A stretch of DNA of 64,000 bases from Rhodospirillaceae bacterium (GTDB taxonomy: Bacteria; Pseudomonadota; Alphaproteobacteria; Reyranellales; Reyranellaceae). Position 1 is the stretch's first letter. The number at the start of each line of letters is the position of its first letter. The notes below the pieces were generated by a model. The model was not told the DNA's origin and searched no databases. It worked only from the letters and a program-made list of their open reading frames with translations. Both the position numbers and the translations under genes were made by a program. Below are positions 1-8,170 of the stretch, piece by piece. The stretch spans positions 34,765-98,764 of the forward strand of contig WOUR01000039.1 of the NCBI GenBank assembly GCA_009772935.1, given 5' to 3'.

Positions 1-228
1 CTTGGTCTGGCCGATGAAGTGGATTTCACCTTCCTGCTGGAAGTTGAGGCCCTTGTACTGCGCCCACGTGCCGTTGGTGGCATAGGTCGACTGGATGCCG
101 CCGGCGACAGCGTAGAAGGTGTAATAACCGCCCACGCCGATCTTGATCGGATCGGCTGCCATGGCCGGGGCGGCCATCAGCCCACCGACGACCAAGGCGG
201 TCGAGCCTAGTAGAAGCTTCTTCATCAT
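1..228 (-). CDS. Outer-membrane porin, N-terminal part (cut by window edge)
   Basis: Reading leftward, 76 codons are open to the window edge, so only the N-terminus is present. The product begins with a Sec signal peptide (MMKKLLLGSTALVVGGLMAA, then a PAMA-type cleavage site). The mature protein begins ADPIKIGVGGYYTFY, an alternating pattern typical of the first beta strand of alphaproteobacterial trimeric porins. A GAGGGAG ribosome-binding site lies just upstream. Two adjacent ATG codons are possible starts; the inner one (225) has the better spacing. The family forms general diffusion channels in the outer membrane. Substrate specificity cannot be judged from this fragment. Confidence 0.75.
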   Translation of the reverse strand, partial: MMKKLLLGSTALVVGGLMAAPAMAADPIKIGVGGYYTFYAVAGGIQSTYATNGTWAQYKGLNFQQEGEIHFIGQTK

Positions 229-337
229 TCTCCCTCTCTCATTGATCAGAGACTGGTACGTACCAAAAGGCCTGTCCGACCGGCGGGAACTGGAAGCCTG
301 AACACGAGGCCCACGGAATCCACCAATGCGGCAAGGC

Positions 338-367
338 TATAAAACACTTCGCCAAATCGAGGGTCAA
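338..367 (-). promoter_or_regulatory. Candidate sigma-70 type promoter for the porin gene
   Basis: On the minus strand TTGACC (362-367) and TTTATA (338-343) are separated by 18 bases, close to the vegetative -35/-10 consensus. The stretch is more AT-rich than its surroundings. If used, it gives a leader of roughly 100 bases before the porin start. This is a motif match only; no other evidence supports it. Confidence 0.35.
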
Positions 368-628
368 GAAATGGTCGCCCGACGGCTTCATTCTGCCCGC
401 ACCTGTGGCGTCTTTGTCACATTTTGCGAGCCGTCGGAGCGGCAACAGAAGCTTCATGTGCAATAGGTTGCATAAAGAGATCAACAAATGGCAAGTGTTG
501 GTCCTAAATTGAAACCAATTGCGCCGCGTCGCCCCGCCGCTTGCAGTTCGGGTCGCCTTAAGCCTATGGTCCCGGCCTCTGTCTCCGCCGCAGAATTGCG
601 GCCCAAGGGAAGATCAAGGCGCCATTCT
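368..628. other. Intergenic stretch between divergent porin and DUF3576 genes
   Basis: No convincing gene is seen here. An in-frame upstream ATG at 488 would add 47 residues to the DUF3576 protein. That extension is Arg/Pro-rich and would bury the lipoprotein signal, so it is not taken as coding. No tRNA or hairpin terminator is evident. Confidence 0.5.
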
Positions 629-1189
629 ATGACGGTACCGTCCAGATTCGTGAGCATTCTCGCAGCTGCGTTGGTGGCTGTCGCCGCTGGCGGTTGTGCC
701 GACGAAACCAGCAAGTACGAGAGGGCCACCGGGCCGTCCGGCGATCGGAGCCGAAACGACGTCCGGGCAGGGCTGGGCGGACGAACGCAGGAACAGGGCA
801 CCCTGTTCGGGCCCGGCGGGCTTCTGGGGTCCAAGGCGGAGAAGAAAGACGACACCGGCACCGGCGTGGCGGTGAATGCGTATCTGTGGCGGGCGTCCCT
901 CGACACCATCAACTTCATCCCGCTGGTCTCGGCCGATCCGTTCGGCGGCGTCATCATCACCGACTGGTACACGCCCGCGGAAACGCCCAACGAACGCATG
1001 AAGGTCCAGGTCACCATCCTCGACCGCGAACTGCGGGCCGACGGCGTCCGCGTCTCGGTCTTCAAGCAGCAGACCAGCCCCCGCGGCGGCAACTGGGTCG
1101 ACGCCCAGGTCGATCCGCGCACCAACATCGACATCGAGAACGCGATCCTCACACGCGCCCGCCAGCTTCGGATCGCCGGCGGGTCCTGA
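629..1189 (+). CDS. DUF3576 family lipoprotein
   Basis: The 186-residue product starts MTVPSRF and has a hydrophobic signal ending VAAGGC, a lipobox-like site for lipid attachment at Cys. The mature part contains the conserved stretch NAYLWRASLDTINFIPLVSADPFGG (quoted here only as the region near residues 90-115) followed by an IITDWYTP motif, as in DUF3576 proteins. The family commonly lies just upstream of leuS in alphaproteobacteria, as it does here. Its function is unknown; an envelope role is inferred from the signal. The start at 629 is preferred over the in-frame ATG at 488 because it places the signal sequence at the N-terminus. A strong terminator follows, so it is probably not cotranscribed with leuS. 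Confidence 0.8.
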   Translation: MTVPSRFVSILAAALVAVAAGGCADETSKYERATGPSGDRSRNDVRAGLGGRTQEQGTLFGPGGLLGSKAEKKDDTGTGVAVNAYLWRASLDTINFIPLVSADPFGGVIITDWYTPAETPNERMKVQVTILDRELRADGVRVSVFKQQTSPRGGNWVDAQVDPRTNIDIENAILTRARQLRIAGGS

Positions 1190-1226
1190 GACGGCCGCAC
1201 GCCTCTCGTTCAAGAGCTTGACGTGA

Positions 1227-1266
1227 GAGGCCGCAGCGGGCATCCGCTGCGGCCTCAGTCTTTTCT
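1227..1266 (+). terminator. Rho-independent terminator after the DUF3576 gene
   Basis: A perfect 13-bp stem, GAGGCCGCAGCGG (1227-1239) with CCGCTGCGGCCTC (1244-1256), encloses the 4-base loop GCAT and is followed by AGTCTTTTCT. It lies between the DUF3576 stop and the leuS ribosome-binding site. This also argues that leuS starts at 1295 and not at the upstream GTG at 1223. Confidence 0.85.
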
Positions 1267-1294
1267 GGGAACACCCTTTTTCGGGAAGAATTCC

Positions 1295-3889
1295 GTGTCG
1301 TCCACGCAAGCCGCACCCACCGTGCGCTACAATTTCACAGAAACCGAGAGCAAGTGGCAGAAGGTCTGGGAAGAGCGCCAGACCTTCCGGGCCGCGATGG
1401 ATAAGGCGCGCCCCAAGTACTACGTGCTCGAGATGTTCCCCTACCCGTCGGGGCGCATCCACATGGGCCACGTTCGCAACTACACGCAGGGCGACGTCAT
1501 TGCCCGCTACAAGCGCGCCAAGGGCTTCAACGTCCTGCATCCCATGGGCTGGGACGCATTCGGCCTGCCGGCCGAGAACGCCGCCATGGAAAAGAAGGTC
1601 CACCCGAAGAAGTGGACCTACGAGAACATCGCCACGATGAAGAAGCAGCTGAAGTCGATGGGCCTGTCCCTCGACTGGAGCCGCGAGCTGGCGACCTGCG
1701 ACCCGAGCTATTACCGCCACCAGCAGAAGATGTTCCTCGACTTCTGGAAGGCGGGCCTGGCCTACCGCAAGGAGGCCTGGGTCAACTGGGATCCCGTCGA
1801 CAACACCGTGCTGGCCAACGAGCAGGTGATCGAAGGCAAGGGCTGGCGCACCGGCGCAGCCGTCGAGCGCCGCAAGCTCACCCAGTGGAACCTCAAGATC
1901 ACGCACTTCGCCGACGAGCTGCTGAGCCGCCTGGACACGCTCGACCGCTGGCCCGAGAAGGTGCGCCTGATGCAGGCGAACTGGATCGGCAAGAGCCGCG
2001 GCGCCCGCGTCTTCTGGCAGCTGACCGACGCCACGGGCGCCGACCACGGCAAGCTGGAAATCTTCACGACCCGTCCCGACACGTTGTTCGGCGCCTCGTT
2101 CATGGCGCTGTCGGCCGAGCATCCGCTGGTTGCCGGACTCGCACCGTCGGATCCCGGCCTGCAGCACTTCATCGCCGAATGCCGCAAGACCGGCACGGCG
2201 GCCGCCGAGGTCGAGACCGCCGAGAAGCAGGGCTACAAGCTGCCGCTGCTCGCGAAGCATCCGCTGATCCCGGGCAAGACCGTGCCCGTCTACGCCGCCA
2301 ACTTCGTGCTGATGGAATACGGCACGGGCGCGATCTTCGGTTGCCCCGGCCATGACGAGCGCGACCACGAGTTCGCGACCAAGTACGGGCTGCCGATCCT
2401 CCAGGTCGTGGCGCCGGCCGACGGCAAGACGCTCGACATCGCCGCCGCGCCCTATGTCGAGGACGGCCTGATCGTGAACTCCGGGTTCCTCGATGGGCTC
2501 GACGTCGAAGAGGCCAAGGCCCGGGTGATCGCGCGCCTGGAGGAGATGGGCGTCGGCAAGGGCACCACCCAGTATCGCCTGCGCGACTGGCTGGTCTCGC
2601 GTCAGCGCTACTGGGGCTGTCCGATCCCGGCAATCCATTGCGAGAGCTGTGGCGTCGTGCCGGTGCCGGACAAGGATCTGCCGGTCGAGTTGCCCGATGA
2701 CGTGACCTTCGATCGTCCCGGCAATCCGCTCGACCGCCATCCGACGTGGAAACATGTCCCGTGCCCGACCTGCGGCAAGCCCGCGCGTCGCGAGACCGAC
2801 ACGTTCGACACCTTCATCGATTCGAGCTGGTACTTCGACCGGTTCACCTCGCCGCAGCTCGAGACCGCGCCGTTCGACCGCGAGGAAAACCAGTACTGGA
2901 TGCCGGTCGATCAATATATCGGCGGCGTCGAGCACGCGATCCTGCACCTGCTCTATTCGCGCTTCTGGACGCGCGCCATGCGCGAGGTCCAGATGACCAG
3001 CCGTGACGAGCCGTTCGACGGCCTGTTCACCCAGGGCATGGTCTGCCACGAGACCTATCGCGCGAGCGACGGCACCTGGCTGACGCCCGAGGAAATCCAG
3101 CGCGACGGCGGCAAGGTCGTGCGCCTCTCCGACAAGAGCCCGGTCGAGGTCGGCCGCTCGGAGAAGATGTCCAAGTCGAAGAAGAACGTCGTCGACCCGG
3201 ACGAGATCATCCGCGACTACGGCGCCGATACCGCGCGCTGGTTCATGCTGTCCGACAGCCCGCCGGAGCGCGACCTCGAATGGACCGAGGCCGGCGTCAC
3301 CGGCGCCTGGCGGTTCCAGCAGCGGCTGTTCCGCATCGCCTCCCAGGCGATCGAGACACTGCCGGCGATCGGCACCGCCAGGCCCGCGACCTTCTCGGAC
3401 TCGGCCGTCGCGCTCCGGCGCGCCGCGCACAAGGCGATCGCGGGTCTCTCGGCCGACATCGAGGCCTTCCACTTCAACAAGGCCGTGGCGCGCCTCTACG
3501 AGTTCGCCAACACGATCGATTCGGTCGAGGCCAAGGACGATTCCACGCGCTGGGCCTTGCGCGAGGCGCTGGAGATCTTCGTGCGCCTGATCGGGCCGAT
3601 GACGCCGCATCTCGCCGAGGAACTGTGGCATGCCCTGGGCCATAGAAGCCTGCTGGCCGACGCGCCGTGGCCGCTGCCCGAAGACGCCCTGCTGGTCGAC
3701 GACACCGTCACCGTTGCCGTTCAGTTGAACGGCAAGCTTCGCGGCACCATTTCCGTGGCCAAGGACACGTCCAAGGAAGCGGCGCAAGCTGCCGCCCTGG
3801 CGCTGCCCGAACTCATCCGCGGGCTCGACGGCAAGACACCCAAGCGGGTGATCGTGGTGCCGAACCGCATCGTAAACGTCGTAGTCTAG
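1295..3889 (+). CDS. leuS: Leucyl-tRNA synthetase
   Basis: This cytosolic class I synthetase charges tRNA-Leu. The 864-residue length matches the family (about 860). The HIGH signature appears as HMGH in PYPSGRIHMGHVRNY (about residue 57). The CP1 editing domain carries GTGAIFGCPGHDERD (about residue 345). The KMSKS loop is SEKMSKSKKN (about residue 624). A C-terminal anticodon-binding and tRNA-contact region follows. The GTG start at 1295 is chosen because GGGAAGA precedes it and the longer reading frame would run through a terminator hairpin. A small ORF and holA follow on the same strand. Confidence 0.97.
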   Translation: MSSTQAAPTVRYNFTETESKWQKVWEERQTFRAAMDKARPKYYVLEMFPYPSGRIHMGHVRNYTQGDVIARYKRAKGFNVLHPMGWDAFGLPAENAAMEKKVHPKKWTYENIATMKKQLKSMGLSLDWSRELATCDPSYYRHQQKMFLDFWKAGLAYRKEAWVNWDPVDNTVLANEQVIEGKGWRTGAAVERRKLTQWNLKITHFADELLSRLDTLDRWPEKVRLMQANWIGKSRGARVFWQLTDATGADHGKLEIFTTRPDTLFGASFMALSAEHPLVAGLAPSDPGLQHFIAECRKTGTAAAEVETAEKQGYKLPLLAKHPLIPGKTVPVYAANFVLMEYGTGAIFGCPGHDERDHEFATKYGLPILQVVAPADGKTLDIAAAPYVEDGLIVNSGFLDGLDVEEAKARVIARLEEMGVGKGTTQYRLRDWLVSRQRYWGCPIPAIHCESCGVVPVPDKDLPVELPDDVTFDRPGNPLDRHPTWKHVPCPTCGKPARRETDTFDTFIDSSWYFDRFTSPQLETAPFDREENQYWMPVDQYIGGVEHAILHLLYSRFWTRAMREVQMTSRDEPFDGLFTQGMVCHETYRASDGTWLTPEEIQRDGGKVVRLSDKSPVEVGRSEKMSKSKKNVVDPDEIIRDYGADTARWFMLSDSPPERDLEWTEAGVTGAWRFQQRLFRIASQAIETLPAIGTARPATFSDSAVALRRAAHKAIAGLSADIEAFHFNKAVARLYEFANTIDSVEAKDDSTRWALREALEIFVRLIGPMTPHLAEELWHALGHRSLLADAPWPLPEDALLVDDTVTVAVQLNGKLRGTISVAKDTSKEAAQAAALALPELIRGLDGKTPKRVIVVPNRIVNVVV

Positions 3890-3916
3890 GGCTCAGAGCC
3901 AGGAAGGGGCCAGAAC

Positions 3917-4087
3917 ATGGCACGCAAGCCGAACTACGATTTCGAGCGCCGCGAGCGCGAGCGACTGAAAGCCATCAAGGTTGCCGAGAAAGCCGAAGCC
4001 AAGCGCGCCGCGCGCGAGCGCGCCAAGCTGGGCGAGGGCGGCGACGCTGCGGCCGGCGAGGGCGATCCGACGGCGGACAAGGGCTGA
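3917..4087 (+). CDS. Conserved small charged protein (56 aa) between leuS and holA
   Basis: The product begins MARKPNYDFERRERERLKA and is dominated by Arg, Lys, Glu and Ala in its first 40 residues, consistent with one long amphipathic helix. The tail is acidic and Gly-rich. An AGGAAGGGG ribosome-binding site sits just upstream and the codon use matches its neighbours. Short proteins with this MARKPNYxFERRERE start are, as I recall, common in alphaproteobacterial genomes, but no function is known to me. It occupies the slot between leuS and holA where many relatives carry lptE. It is probably translated from the leuS-holA transcript. Confidence 0.75.
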   Translation: MARKPNYDFERRERERLKAIKVAEKAEAKRAARERAKLGEGGDAAAGEGDPTADKG

Positions 4088-4121
4088 ACGCTCGCAACAT
4101 CGGCCGTGATGGGGAGACGCG

Positions 4122-5165
4122 GTGAAGATCGAAGCCCGCCAGGTCGAAGCCTTCCTTAGGAAGCCCGACCCCAGGGTCCGGGGCGTGGTGATCTACGGCA
4201 ACGACGACGGCCTGGTCGCCGAGCGCGCCGCCGCGTTGGCCAGGACGATCTGCGAGGACCTCAAGGATCCGTTCCGGGTCGTCGACATTGCAGGCGACGT
4301 GCTGAAGCAGGATCCTGCCCGGCTGGCCGACGAGTTCGGGGCCCTGTCGATGATGGGCGGCCGCCGCGTGGTCCGTGTGCGGCCGGCCGGCGAGGAAACC
4401 GTCGCGGCCCTTGAGAATCTCGTCGAGGCGACAGCCGGCGACGCGCTGATCATCGTCGAGGGCGGCAATCTCACGCCGCGCTCGAACCTGCGCACCCTGG
4501 CCGAGACCGAGGCCACCCTGGCCGCCCTGCCCTGCTACATGGACAACGAGATGGCGCTCGAAGGTCTCGTCGAAAGTGCCGTGCGCGCGCAGGGAATGAA
4601 CGTCGAGCCCGATGCGCTGGAATGGATCGTGGAACGGCTGGGCGGCGATCGCGGCCAGACGCGCGGCGAGATCGACAAGCTGCTGCTCTACAAGGGCACG
4701 GATGCCGGCACGTCCGTCACCCTGGAAGATGCCATGGCGGTGCTCGGCGACACGGCCTCGATCGGAATCGACGACGTGATCGCAGCGACATTCGATGGCG
4801 AACTGGTGGCCCTCGATCGCGCGCTCGATCGCGTGTTCGCGGAAGGCGGCAATCCGGTCCAGCTCGTGCGTTCGCTGCAACGCCACGCCGACCAGCTCCA
4901 TCTCGTTGCCGGTCATGCGGCCAAGGGCGGCAATCTCGAAGGTGCGATGTTCAAGGCACGCGGCCTGCCGCGCGGCGGCCCGGTTCGCCAGCGCTTCGAG
5001 CGGCACATCCGCACGTGGCCGCTACCGCGCCTCAGCCTGGCCCTGACGACGATCCTGGAAGCCGAAATGGAATGCAAGCGAACCGGCTATCCCGACGAGG
5101 CGATCGCGCGTCGCCTCTGCCTGCGTCTGAGCCAGGCCGCGCGCTCGGCGAAAGCGCGCCGGTAG
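4122..5165 (+). CDS. holA: DNA polymerase III delta subunit
   Basis: The delta subunit of the clamp loader opens the beta sliding clamp during replication. The 347-residue product has the family's N-terminal AAA-like fold (VVIYGNDDGLVAERAAAL near residues 22-40), the central FGALSMMGGRRVVRVRPA region and a helical C-terminal collar domain with PVQLVRSLQRHADQL. The GTG start follows GGGGAGA. It sits downstream of leuS, a conserved neighbour in alphaproteobacteria. Its 3' end is only 4 bases from the end of the convergent encapsulin gene. Confidence 0.93.
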   Translation: MKIEARQVEAFLRKPDPRVRGVVIYGNDDGLVAERAAALARTICEDLKDPFRVVDIAGDVLKQDPARLADEFGALSMMGGRRVVRVRPAGEETVAALENLVEATAGDALIIVEGGNLTPRSNLRTLAETEATLAALPCYMDNEMALEGLVESAVRAQGMNVEPDALEWIVERLGGDRGQTRGEIDKLLLYKGTDAGTSVTLEDAMAVLGDTASIGIDDVIAATFDGELVALDRALDRVFAEGGNPVQLVRSLQRHADQLHLVAGHAAKGGNLEGAMFKARGLPRGGPVRQRFERHIRTWPLPRLSLALTTILEAEMECKRTGYPDEAIARRLCLRLSQAARSAKARR

Positions 5166-5169
5166 GTCT

Positions 5170-5985
5170 CTATTTGCCCGTCGGGGTGAGCGGGATCGCC
5201 GCCTGAGGCGACAGCACGAGGAAGGTGAAGCTCTCCTCGATGTAGAGCCGCACGCGCTCGGTGTCGTGCTCGAGATAGCCGATCGAGAAATCCTGGCCGA
5301 CCGTCAATTCGAAATCGCCGCCCCGCATCGAGATCACCAGGCCGCCCTCGAGGCCCGGCGCGGCATGGACCTCGCCGTCGATCAGGCGCTGGACGTGGCT
5401 CAGGATCGGATAGCCGCCGTCAGTGCGCGAGGTCAGATCCTTGTAGAGCTGCTCGCTCAGCACGACGGCGAAGGGGCCTTCGACGCCTTCATCACGCAGC
5501 TTCTTCAGCGCCGCGGCTACGGCATCCGGATAGTCGGCGTGGCTGGTGCCCAGCGCCACGGACTGACCTCTCTGGGCCTCGCAGATGCCGGTTATCTGGG
5601 CGGCCTCGTAGCCATGGAAGATGGCGCGGTCCTCGGCGATGGCGATCTCGCGCGCCGCCGCCGTCACGTTATCGAGATCGGGATCGCGCGCACCGCGGTC
5701 GATCGCATCGAGCTCGGCGCGACTCACTTCGAAGGGAATGCGCAACTCGACCAGCGGCTGGATGCGGCGCAAGAGGGCCCGCACGTTGCTGCCGCCCGGC
5801 GGCGACGCGATCGGATCGGCACGGCCCAACTCGACATCGGACGCGCCCCAACCCAGCGGCCCCCGGAAATCGACGACGCGTCGCGCGGCCAGCAGGGTGC
5901 GCAAGGTGCGCGTGGCTTCCTTCTCGATCTCTTCCCAGCCGGCTTCGGTGATGGGGGCGCGATCGCGGAACAGATGGTTCTTCAT
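5170..5985 (-). CDS. Family 1 encapsulin nanocompartment shell protein
   Basis: The shell protein self-assembles into an icosahedral protein cage with an HK97-like fold that houses a cargo enzyme. The 271-residue length fits family 1 encapsulins (about 265). Recognisable features are the N-terminal helix MKNHLFRDRAPITEAGWEEI, the RVVDFRGPLGW stretch, the AAREIAIAEDRAIFHGY segment and the C-terminal YIEESFTFLVLSP strand. The ATG at 5985 is chosen over upstream in-frame codons because those lie inside the preceding ferritin gene. The shell gene starts 5 bases after the encapsulated-ferritin stop, a typical cargo-shell operon that implies an iron-storage compartment. Confidence 0.95.
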   Translation of the reverse strand: MKNHLFRDRAPITEAGWEEIEKEATRTLRTLLAARRVVDFRGPLGWGASDVELGRADPIASPPGGSNVRALLRRIQPLVELRIPFEVSRAELDAIDRGARDPDLDNVTAAAREIAIAEDRAIFHGYEAAQITGICEAQRGQSVALGTSHADYPDAVAAALKKLRDEGVEGPFAVVLSEQLYKDLTSRTDGGYPILSHVQRLIDGEVHAAPGLEGGLVISMRGGDFELTVGQDFSIGYLEHDTERVRLYIEESFTFLVLSPQAAIPLTPTGK

Positions 5986-5990
5986 TTTCT

Positions 5991-6377
5991 CTACCGGTCC
6001 GACTTCTTGCGCAGGCTGCCGATGCCGAGACTGCCATCGGATACAGTGTCCGCTTCGCCGCCGGCGCCGCCGCCATCCTTCATGTCGGCCTCGATCTCCT
6101 GGATCGGGCCTTCCTTGAACAGGAACGTCCGAAGGTGCTCGTCCATCTTCGGATCGTTTCGCCGCAGCCACTCGAGCGCCATCGCGGCATGTTCCTTTTC
6201 CTCGTCTCGGTTGTGCTCGAGGATGGACCGCAACTCCGCATTGGCCGTGGCTTTGGCGCGCTGGTCGTACCAGTCGACGGCCTCCAGCTCTTCCATGAGG
6301 GAAACGATCGCGCGATGGCGATCTATGACCTCGGGGCCAAGCTTGGCCGGGTCCTCGTGCAGCGTTTCACTAGCCAT
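5991..6377 (-). CDS. Encapsulated ferritin-like protein (EncFtn) with cargo-loading tail
   Basis: This 128-residue protein is the cargo of the adjacent encapsulin and is expected to oxidise Fe(II) for storage in the shell. The ferroxidase residues known from Rhodospirillum rubrum EncFtn (E32, W38, Y39, E62, H65) recur here with an offset of two: E30, W36, Y37, E60 and H63. E29 and E32 match the entry-site glutamates. A Gly-rich linker leads to DGSLGIGSLRKK at residues 114-125, which matches the SLxIGSL encapsulation peptide that docks cargo on the inner shell wall. It is the first gene of a two-gene operon. It lies divergent from the lipoprotein gene at 6501. Confidence 0.95.
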   Translation of the reverse strand: MASETLHEDPAKLGPEVIDRHRAIVSLMEELEAVDWYDQRAKATANAELRSILEHNRDEEKEHAAMALEWLRRNDPKMDEHLRTFLFKEGPIQEIEADMKDGGGAGGEADTVSDGSLGIGSLRKKSDR

Positions 6378-6500
6378 GGCGCAGTAACGCTCGGTCCCGC
6401 GCCAGGTTCCGCCGGCAATGACGGTCGCATGGCGCTACCGGGAACGACGTTGCACCGGTCCCGTTGCGAGCCGAACGTTGCAATTGCCGTGGAGAGGGAC

Positions 6501-6971
6501 GTGCGCGCTTTGCATTTCTTTGTGGCGACGTCGTTCCTGTTGAGCGCCTGCGCAACCGTGCCCCTGGCAGGGCCCGCAGCGGACATGGAGGGGAAGCGGT
6601 TTGACCCTCCGCCGACGGGCCAGTCGAGCCTCTACCTGTATCGCAGTTCGGTTCTCGGGTCAGAGGTGGCGTTCTCGCTGGCGGACAACCAACAGCCGAT
6701 CGGCTCCTTGGCCAACAAAACCTGGATCCGCGTCGAGGTCGCACCGGGTCGGCACGTCATCACCTGCAGTGTGCCCAGCTACGCGCCGCTCACCCAGACA
6801 CCGGCCGAGGCGGCGACCGTCGATATCGGGCTGGGCGAAACCCGCTTCCTCGAGGTCGATGTCTGGCCGGGCCTGCCGCTCAATCCGCGATGCGCGGCGA
6901 CGGAAGTGTCGGCCGACAAGGGCCGCGCCGGGGTCGTGGGCGGCAACCGCGCGATCGCGTCAGGCCTCTGA
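6501..6971 (+). CDS. DUF2846-like lipoprotein
   Basis: A signal sequence (HFFVATSFLLSAC) with a LSAC lipobox indicates a lipid-anchored envelope protein of 156 residues. The mature part has the pattern SSLYLYRSS...GSEV..FSLAD, then SLANKTWIRVEVAPGRHVI and ETRFLEVDV, resembling DUF2846-type lipoproteins that adopt a beta-sandwich. Function is unknown. Start choice is uncertain: GTG 6501 follows GGAGAGG at close range, while GTG 6489 and TTG 6510 are also in frame. The gene is divergent from the encapsulin operon and its 3' end nearly touches rutD. Confidence 0.65.
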   Translation: MRALHFFVATSFLLSACATVPLAGPAADMEGKRFDPPPTGQSSLYLYRSSVLGSEVAFSLADNQQPIGSLANKTWIRVEVAPGRHVITCSVPSYAPLTQTPAEAATVDIGLGETRFLEVDVWPGLPLNPRCAATEVSADKGRAGVVGGNRAIASGL

Positions 6972-6976
6972 AGCGA

Positions 6977-7759
6977 TCAGGCCTGACGGTCGAGGAAGTC
7001 CAGCAACAACGCATTGAAGGCCGCAGGCTCGGTGACGTTGAGCCCGTGCCCACCGAAGGGTGCCACGTCGAGAAGGGCGTTGGGCAAGCGCGCGGCCAGC
7101 GCTTCCGATTGGCTGCACGACACCAGCACGTCGTCGCGGGCGGCCGACAGCAGAACCGGCAGCTTCAGTGCGCCGAGTTGCGCCGTGGCGTCGAAGCGCA
7201 GCAGGGCTTCGATGCGGCGCAGAAGGTTGTCGCTGCCCTGGAAACCGGAGAGCGCATGGGCATCCTCCACCGCCATGCGATCGGCATTCGCCGCCAGCCA
7301 GGTCGCGGGATAGAGGAAGATGGGCTGGGCCCGGACGTAGGCTTCGGGACCGGCGCCCTTCAGCAACGCGACGCGGACCTCGAAGCAGCGCCGCGTATGG
7401 GCATCGGCCGCCGCCCAGCCGTTGACGATGGTGAGGGACCGCACGCGGTCCGGATGGCGCAGCGCCAGGTCGACGCCGGCGAGGCCGCCCAGCGCGTGAC
7501 CGACGAAGTGGCAGCTCGGCGTACCCGTCGCATCGAGGATCTCGAGCACCTCGTCGGCCATATCGGAGATGGCATAGCCCGCGGGCAGCCGAGTCTCGCG
7601 CGCCCTGCCGGTGCCACTCTGATCGTAGGTGATGACGCGATATCGGGCGGTGAGGGCGGCGAGTTGCGGCATCCAGTACCCGGCCGCTCCGCCGAGGCCA
7701 GCCGACAGCAGGACCGTGGCCGCCCCGGGCCGTCCGCTTGGGTGAACGTCGAAGATCAC
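6977..7759 (-). CDS. rutD: Pyrimidine utilization protein D (alpha/beta hydrolase)
   Basis: RutD acts in the Rut pathway of uracil breakdown, proposed to speed removal of the carbamate/aminoacrylate intermediates. The 260-residue alpha/beta-hydrolase fold shows LSAGLGG, then ITYDQSGTGRA, the nucleophile-elbow region GHALGG, a NGWAAADAHTRRCFEVR segment highly typical of RutD, and GGHGLNVTEP near the end with the expected His. The elbow has Ala where most hydrolases have Ser, a known trait of RutD proteins. It follows rutC with a gap of about 24 bases and closes a rutB-rutC-rutD operon. Confidence 0.88.
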   Translation of the reverse strand: MIFDVHPSGRPGAATVLLSAGLGGAAGYWMPQLAALTARYRVITYDQSGTGRARETRLPAGYAISDMADEVLEILDATGTPSCHFVGHALGGLAGVDLALRHPDRVRSLTIVNGWAAADAHTRRCFEVRVALLKGAGPEAYVRAQPIFLYPATWLAANADRMAVEDAHALSGFQGSDNLLRRIEALLRFDATAQLGALKLPVLLSAARDDVLVSCSQSEALAARLPNALLDVAPFGGHGLNVTEPAAFNALLLDFLDRQA

Positions 7760-7783
7760 TTGCCCACGTTCACTTGCCGACGA

Positions 7784-8170
7784 TCACTTGCCGATATGCG
7801 CGACGGTCGCGATCTCGATCAGCGCGTCCTTCTTCACCAGGCCGCACTGGATGCAGTAGCGCGCCGGCTTGTCGCCCGGAAAGTACTGCGCATAGACGGC
7901 GTTGATGGCGGCGTAGTGCGCCCAGTCCGTGAGGAAGATCGAATTGAAGGTGACGTCGGCCATGGTGCCGCCGGCGGCTTCGATCACCGACCGGATGGTC
8001 TTCAGCACGTGATGCGTCTGCGCGGTCGGATCGCCGACATGCACCACGTTGGTATCGGCATCGAGCGGCAGGGTGCCGGAGACGTAGACGATGCCGTCGG
8101 CGATCACGCCGGGCGAATAGGGCGCCAGCGTCTTGCCGGTGCCGGGCGGGATCACGGGCTTCATCGGCAT
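7784..8170 (-). CDS. rutC: Pyrimidine utilization protein C (RidA/YjgF family)
   Basis: RutC belongs to the RidA family and deaminates reactive 3-aminoacrylate in pyrimidine catabolism. The 128-residue product has the family strands LAPYSPGVIADGIVYVSGTLPLD, the VLKTIRSVIEAAGGTMADV helix and the C-terminal KPARYCIQCGLVK...IEIATVAHIG. Its start overlaps the rutB stop (8170), indicating translational coupling. Specific assignment to RutC rests on the neighbours rutB and rutD. Confidence 0.88.
   Translation of the reverse strand: MPMKPVIPPGTGKTLAPYSPGVIADGIVYVSGTLPLDADTNVVHVGDPTAQTHHVLKTIRSVIEAAGGTMADVTFNSIFLTDWAHYAAINAVYAQYFPGDKPARYCIQCGLVKKDALIEIATVAHIGK

Noticed and set aside
239..487. 82-codon minus-strand open frame upstream of the porin
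   Set aside because: It has no convincing start signal, no family resemblance and lies in the probable porin promoter region.
1223..1294. N-terminal extension of leuS from GTG 1223
   Set aside because: It would encode the terminator hairpin and lacks a ribosome-binding site; GTG 1295 has both position and GGGAAGA in its favour.
614..3787. Very long minus-strand open frame (over 1000 codons) opposite leuS
   Set aside because: leuS on the plus strand has all expected motifs. The antisense frame is Arg/Gly/His-rich with no recognisable domain and arises from high-GC codon bias.
7470..7520. rutD as an inactivated gene because GHALGG lacks the Ser nucleophile
   Set aside because: Ala at this position is a known trait of RutD proteins and the rest of the gene is intact.
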